In this document: piece after piece, positions 58,921 to 64,000 of the stretch | Numbering within the stretch: the first letter of the stretch is position 1 | How the letters are laid out: the number at the start of each line of letters is the position of its first letter | Notes under the pieces: model-generated | The model's input: the letters and a program-made list of their open reading frames with translations, nothing else | Told to the model about the DNA's origin: nothing | Databases searched by the model: none | Program-made: the position numbers and the translations under genes | Assembly (NCBI GenBank): GCA_051453625.1 | Contig: JBOZIK010000001.1 | Span: 159,146,901 to 159,210,900 of the forward strand | From: Welwitschia mirabilis | Lineage: Eukaryota > Gnetophyta > Gnetopsida > Welwitschiales | Length of the DNA stretch: 64,000 bases | Reading direction: 5' to 3'

Positions 58921-59470
58921 ACATTTCCTCATTAAATTAGTTAATCCTTCTTCTTAGGAAATATAAGAGTAGGATAAAGAGAAATATTTTCTCAAACTAA
59001 AGTTTTTATTTATTCAAAATAGTTTGTCATTCTCATTTTATTAAAGAGGTTTCTTACAAAGGAAAGCACAAAATTAGGATTTTCACTAGGGTTTTCATGT
59101 ATTACTAGGTGTAGAACCATGGTATGCATACAAACCTTAGCAATTCCCACATCAACATGGAAATGCACTTTCTTCCAAGGAAAACTAGAGTGCCAGGGGG
59201 AAAACCTTAGGAATGTAGCCTACAATAAAACCTTCTTAAAGAAGTTTTCATGTAAGAGAACTAATTAATTAAAGAAGTAATCATTACTACTACACATTTG
59301 ATAGTAAATAAAGATTGTTATGTTCATTTCACATCTCATAATGCTAGTCTAAAAAATGTACTACACATCTCATAATACTAGGCCATAGTTGTACTATACA
59401 TCTTGTAGTACTATGATCAGGATAGATTTTAATCATATACTTAAAAGTCAAATGAAGCTTATAATGTATA
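58921..59470 (-). repeat. Probable Ty1/copia LTR
   Basis: The minus strand contains GTTTTCCCCCTGGCACTC, AAAACCCTAGTGAAAATCC, TTGTAAGAAACCTC and AATAAAATGAGAATGACAAA, typical of the R/U5 part of plant copia LTRs with polyadenylation-like AATAAA. Upstream on that strand TATGAGATGTGTAGTACA and CATTATGAGATGTG form a short repeat. It lies downstream of the copia pol fragment in the same orientation, as a 3' LTR should. Ends not fixed. Confidence 0.5.
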
Positions 59471-59611
59471 AGAAATAATGATTTTGAGTTAACTCATTAT
59501 CAATCCATTATTAGATTGAAAGTTCTTAAACTTCTCTTAACTAGGTAACTTTGTTTGAGTAGCAATTGTTATTTTTATGGTTCGATCATGTACTAGTATA
59601 ATAACTTCATA

Positions 59612-61460
59612 CTATATAAGTTTCATAATTCTAGGGATCAAATCCCATGTATCATTTTCTATAAGAGAATAGTATTCTTTTTTCATAGCTTGGATCCACC
59701 AATTGTATAGAATGATGTCTTTAAAAGAATTTGGTTTACCATCAAAATTTAAATAAAGCTTATCATCATCAGCAGATGTATGTAAGTCATACATATTTCT
59801 ATTTTTACCTTTCTCATCATTACAAACATCTTGGAGAGTATATTATAGCTAAGCACTTCCATGCCGCCTTTGGGTAGTATTATCTTCTTTGGTTAAAGAA
59901 CATATTGAATTCCTATTAAAACCATAATTAAGCATGTTTAGAACATTAAATTTCTTAATTCCTATAGGTTGAAGAGAAGTTGCACTAATAGAAGGAATTA
60001 AATCTTGACTAGTTACCACATCTACCACTTCAACCATACTATATCAATTATTTAATATGGTAACTACGTTTGAGGAAGGATAAAGATTTGAAGGTTCAAA
60101 CTGAAAATCATTGTTCAAAATCTTTGAACATATGACATCATAAGAAATAATTATCTTATAATTCTATGAGAGATACATTGCATAACCCTTCTAATCAGTT
60201 GAATATCCCATAAAGATGTTGATGCAAGCACATCCTCCAAACTTATTACAATGTTTACATGGAATGTAGACATAGCACTTACAACTAAAAACACAAAAAT
60301 GATTTAATTTTGGCTTGTATCCCTACAAAATTTTAGTTATAAATACTCCTTTTTTAGTATATCAAATAATGCAGTTATTAAGATGCACTACTGTATTCAC
60401 TACTTCACTCAAAAGATAGGTCTTACATCCACTAAAATACATCATGAAATGCATCATATCCATGATAGTATGATTAAATCACCTGGTAATTCCATTTTAT
60501 TAAGATGTCTCAAGGTAGATCTTTAAATTTTTAATTTCCTTAAAGGTGAGAAAATTCTTGAACTCAGTAGATGTGTACTAGCCACCATTATCTAAATGGA
60601 AGATTTTGATATGATAGTCGACTTGCTTTTCCACTTTAGCTTTAAACTTTTAAAAAATATCCAAAGAATTTAATTTGATGAAATACACTCAAGTAATTTA
60701 AAAATAATAATCAATAAAATAGATAAAATAGAAAAAGCTTTAGAGAGTGGAAACTAGCATAGGTTCACATAAATCACTATGAATGAGTAGAAGCTTTTGA
60801 TAAACTTATCACATACTTGATGTAAACAATTATCTTATTACTTTGTCCATCATACATGTTTCACACTAAAGAAAATTTCATGAAATTAATGAAAGAATCC
60901 AATACCCATTTTCACACATTACATTCATCATGTAAGGAGTAGGATGTTCTAGTCAAGCATGCCATAGTAGCAAGAAAGATATTTCATCTTGAAAAACTAT
61001 GTAGGTAATTTTCCACATTCTGACATAACCATGAAGATGAATGAGCATTCTATTCATGTAGCCTTTCATAACTAGTTATTGATTACTATTATGAATATTC
61101 ATTAAGTACTTTATCATATAAATTAAGTGATCTTCTTAAACCATAGTGGAAAGTAATAAAAGATGCAATCTTATAGAAGAAACATACAAAACATGAGAAA
61201 GATTCTATAAAGAGAGTAATGTCAAGTTAGGAATAACTGAATCATAGCCTTCTAGTGAACCTAGATCTTTATTAGTAAAATAAAACTAACTCAATACTTT
61301 AATAAAGTCATTAAAATAATCATGCTAATAATTCATCTAATGAGTTACACTTGTGTTAAGAATCCACATCTCATCATGAGGTATGTGCCTACTCATACTC
61401 ATAAAGTCAAAATTCTTAAAGAATGCATTTAACTTAAGATTTTCAACATTACCAAGAAAA
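59612..61460 (-). pseudogene. Truncated Ty1/copia pol (protease, integrase, start of RT)
   Basis: On the minus strand, in order: a protease remnant MWILNTSVTH (usual WILDSGATHHM, catalytic Asp to Asn) at about 61350. The integrase core follows with FKAKVEKQVDYHIKIFHLDN and GG, then EFKNFL and NHTIMDMM (about 60700-60430), and LLSEVVNTVVHLNNC. Next is the FMGYSTDxKGYAMYL segment (usual FVGYSxxxKGY) at about 60200. The RT start is GKPNSFKDIILYNWWIQAMK then KEYYSLIENDTWDLIPR. The copy stops at about 59612, so most of RT and all RNase H are deleted before the LTR. Confidence 0.85.
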
Positions 61461-61594
61461 TCATATTCTTAATAACTACATTTGTTTTAGGTGTAGACTT
61501 GATTTTACCCTATGTATCTTATAGAAGTCTGTGGTATGACCTTATCTTCTACATCATGAGCACTAATATTTATTCATCTTAGAAATGACAGTAT

Positions 61595-61796
61595 TCTAAA
61601 CTTGTCTCTTATTTGGCTAAGTCTGATTAGGATTTATTACAATGTNNNNNNNNNNNNNNNNNNNNNNNNNNNNNNNNNNNNNNNNNNNNNNNNNNNNNNN
61701 NNNNNNNNNNNNNNNNNNNNNNNNNNNNNNNNNNNNNNNNNNNNNTCTAAACTTGTCTCTTATTTGGCTAAGTCTGATTAGGATTTATTACAATGT
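61595..61796. repeat. Assembly gap (61646-61745) with identical 51-bp flanks
   Basis: TCTAAACTTGTCTCTTATTT and the 31 bases after it occur identically at 61595-61645 and 61746-61796 around exactly 100 Ns. As at 239-338, this looks like unmerged overlapping contig ends. Confidence 0.8.
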
Positions 61797-63034
61797 GTGT
61801 TTTTGTAATCCTTTATATATTACTCAATCTTGTTAATCACAAATAGATATATTACAAAATACAACATACTAATATGAATGGGAGTGATCCAAATATCATA
61901 AATCCATTGAAGGCATGTGAGAGAAGAAGGAGAATTGATTCTCAAAAAAAATGTTGTATCCTAAACTTAAAAAAAATGCATGAAAGTAAACATGCAAGGT
62001 AATGTAAATGTACTTAATTTAAATGAACACCTATCCAATTACCAAATTGAATTTCAAGAGAATTGACCCTGTATAACCTAAATTAGTTAGAAAAACTATC
62101 ACTAACTAAGATCAACTTAGGTTATCAGATGAGTTAAATAAAGTGTAATGCAAAATGCTTCTAAACTATTATTATCAACCTTAACAAAGGTTACCCTTAA
62201 GATCTATATCATTAATGAGACTGCCACTAAATCAATAATGACATAAACCATAATGGATATTAATAGTATAAGTTCAAAAAATAAATAGAGTTTGTATTAT
62301 GATTCAAATTAGCATCTGGGTTACAAAATGGCTGCACCTCATTGGAGGATGCATAGCCATTTACCAAGTAAATATCTTTCTACAACTACACAAGATGGAT
62401 CTCCCACCCTTTAATCTTCTATCATGGGAATTTCTAGTGCATCAAAGATGCTAGGATAATCGAGGGGAGTGGGTTTATTTATATAACATAAAAGGTAAAA
62501 CCATCATATAACATGCACTTAAAAACACACTTAAATCCAAGAAAAACACAAATGAAATGGATGAAAGTTAGCTAGTCATTTTAGGTGTCATCTTGACAGT
62601 TATGAGGATGACCAATGAGATGATGGTACATGCATTATTATTTGTCATCCTGCATGTTGTGGTAACAATCATGAAGAGGACACTTGATTCTAGCTCCTGT
62701 CTACATCAACATATGTCAACATACATCAACATTCCCATACAACATGTGCAGTGATGTCATCCTGCCTCTCATGGGGACAAAAAAGGTAATGACAATTGTC
62801 CTTATCTTTTTAACTCACAAGAAGTCTACTTTTTTCATTAGTGATCTTCCTCTAAGGAATTAAGTACTAGAATATGCTTTAAATGCCTTTAAACATGCTA
62901 AGAATTATGTGTTTCTGTGGTCATCCATCAATTCTCCATAATCCTTAGAATTGCATCTAGACCTATATAAATGTCCTACAAAATATCTCATAACATTCTA
63001 TCAAATACATACAATTTAATAGTGCATCATAGCA
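61786..63034 (-). repeat. 3' LTR of element F
   Basis: On the minus strand it starts TGCTATGATGCACTATT, shares ATTCTTAGCATGTTTAAAGG and CCTCCAATGAGGTGCAGCC with the A LTR, and ends ACACACATTGTAATA. Length ~1249 bp. It contains GTCATC/GATGAC boxes (62585-62635, 62640-62690, 62750-62800). It keeps more CAG and CTG words than the other LTRs. Confidence 0.8.
62476..62485 (-). promoter_or_regulatory. Putative LTR TATA box, element F
   Basis: The minus strand reads TATATAAATA before AACCCACTCCCC, the position equivalent to TATAAATA in the A LTRs. Confidence 0.5.
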
Positions 63035-63052
63035 CCCTACTTAGACTTTTTC
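63035..63052 (-). promoter_or_regulatory. Polypurine tract of element F
   Basis: The minus strand reads GAAAAAGTCTAAGTAGGG directly before the LTR start, matching the CTAAGTAGG core of the A and C PPTs. Confidence 0.75.
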
Positions 63053-64000
63053 AATCCCTAACAAAATTAGGCAAACAACTACAATTTTGAACTAAACTAT
63101 CTTAAAAAATTAATTTAGAATTTATAAAATAAGCTCATAAATAATCTAAAACATATCACATAGCAAAATAACATGTAACGCATCAAGTGTATGAAGCAAA
63201 ATTATGTTTATAAAAGCTCTAAAATAACCTGAAAAATTATAAAAATGAGTTATGAAAATGAGTTCTGCCCTTCCTCACAAAAAACAATACATCCTATATT
63301 AGCTAATGAAATTAGATGAAAATTAGTATGTTCAGATGAGAAGGTGGACAATGGGTTTTTTCGAATTTTAATAGTTGAGAAATTAAGTGAAAAGCTGAGT
63401 AGAAAAATGTTAGATTTGCAAAATAGAGACATAGGAAATATTTTAATAATCATGAAAAGAATAGATAATGATAATATACTAATTGGGATGAAGAATATTC
63501 ATGAATGCCCAAAAAATGTACTTGACAAAAAGGATTATGAACATTGTTTAGAACTTCAAAAAGACTGAAAATGAATATTACAATCATGCAAAGAAGCTTA
63601 TTTAATCAAGAAAATAACTATTTATTAAAAACTAGATAAGGAAACTCTTAAATGTTAAGGTCCTATCATGATAAGAAAATATGGAAATGACTTGAAATAA
63701 CTAATTGAACAATGAAAGAAAATAGAAAGAATGGACACAAGGAACATAAAGAAAATAGCCTACCTACCATAAATTTTAACCTAGTAGACTCTTATGGAAG
63801 AAATCATAATATCACTTGATTTAAAATGCATGACTAAATGTATAAATATATAAACTTCCATTCAATAAGGTAGTGGTTATAATGATGCTAAAAATCAAAT
63901 GGTTTAAATAATAAGTGATAAGATTAAAGAATTACTCAAAAATGAACTCACCTACTTACATCTCAATACAAACACCTAAATGATCAGAAATAAAATGATC
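63053..64000 (-). other. Element F 3' spacer
   Basis: The minus strand aligns with the C spacer (43760-44130): GTAGGTGAGTTCATTTTTGA, CATCATTATAACCACTACCT, AAGTGATATTATGATTTCTT and CTACTAGGTTAAAATTTATG. The + strand frame at 63344-63568 is therefore an antisense shadow of spacer DNA, not a gene. Confidence 0.7.

Larger units (their letters stand above)
61786..64000 (-). mobile_element. Element F: 3' end of a minus-strand gypsy element
   Basis: A minus-strand LTR, a polypurine tract and the 3' spacer of an A/C-related element run off the right edge of the window. The coding part must lie beyond 64000. No TSD can be checked because the other end is outside. Confidence 0.8.

Noticed and set aside
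63344-63568. 74-codon + frame
   Set aside because: Lies antisense in the 3' spacer of element F, which aligns with non-coding spacer of C.

Overview
This is a plant nuclear scaffold window, very AT-rich and CpG-poor, and almost entirely made of old, broken LTR retrotransposons. I see no host gene, tRNA, rRNA or CRISPR array. The plant assignment rests on Athila-like Ty3/gypsy proteins: a gag with YFYS/YNGL...LIDFSC-type motifs, a retropepsin of the DLGASVN type, the RT-RNase H-integrase order, and a PBS derived from TGGCGCCGTTGCCGGGGA. No coding region is intact. Many premature stops are what C-to-T loss of Gln and Arg codons (or G-to-A loss of Trp) would give.

The layout is a nested stack. 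The oldest layer, element D (+ strand), is cut into three parts: a gag C-terminal piece (2508-2811), the start of its protease (21339-21580), and the protease tail through integrase (49017-52210). Element A (composite, + strand, 2817-21333, target duplication TGAAG) interrupts D between gag and protease. Element E (- strand, about 21581-49018) interrupts D inside the protease. Element C (+ strand, 30897-48254, target duplication CTAGT) lies inside E's LTR. This gives a relative order: D first, then A and E, then C after E.

Element A has three LTRs (2817-4048, 13802-15035, 20166-21333) and two internal regions. The first is an ordinary gag-pol whose integrase appears twice around a gap. The second (called B, 15518-20065) starts at its own PBS behind a piece of a different LTR. 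It has gag-like ends but a low-complexity centre, then an unfamiliar 1.2 kb coding stretch where RT, RNase H and most of integrase should be. B looks like a non-autonomous partner element.

Element C carries gag-PR-RT-RH twice around a 100-N gap, an integrase, a long 3' spacer and a third ORF (45293-46384) with a C-terminal run of 7-residue repeats. Element E on the minus strand has LTR, PBS, gag, PR, RT, RNase H, integrase and polypurine tract, all decayed.

The left edge (1-164) is the end of an A-type LTR, followed by about 2.3 kb of unassigned DNA with a degenerate minisatellite. On the right, D's 3' spacer runs into unassigned AT-rich DNA (52800-58900). Then come a truncated minus-strand Ty1/copia element (about 58900-61460) and the 3' LTR and 3' spacer of another minus-strand gypsy element, F (61786-64000).

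Two signals are not explained by standard retroelement anatomy. One is a dispersed inverted box derived from ATCGTC...GACGAT, found in LTRs, leaders, the PR-RT spacer and 3' spacers of several subfamilies. The other is a conserved block of about 160 bp, with a GA-rich tract just before it in three copies, downstream of integrase in four subfamilies. Several 100-N gaps are flanked by duplicated sequence, so parts of the apparent tandem structure may be scaffolding artefacts.
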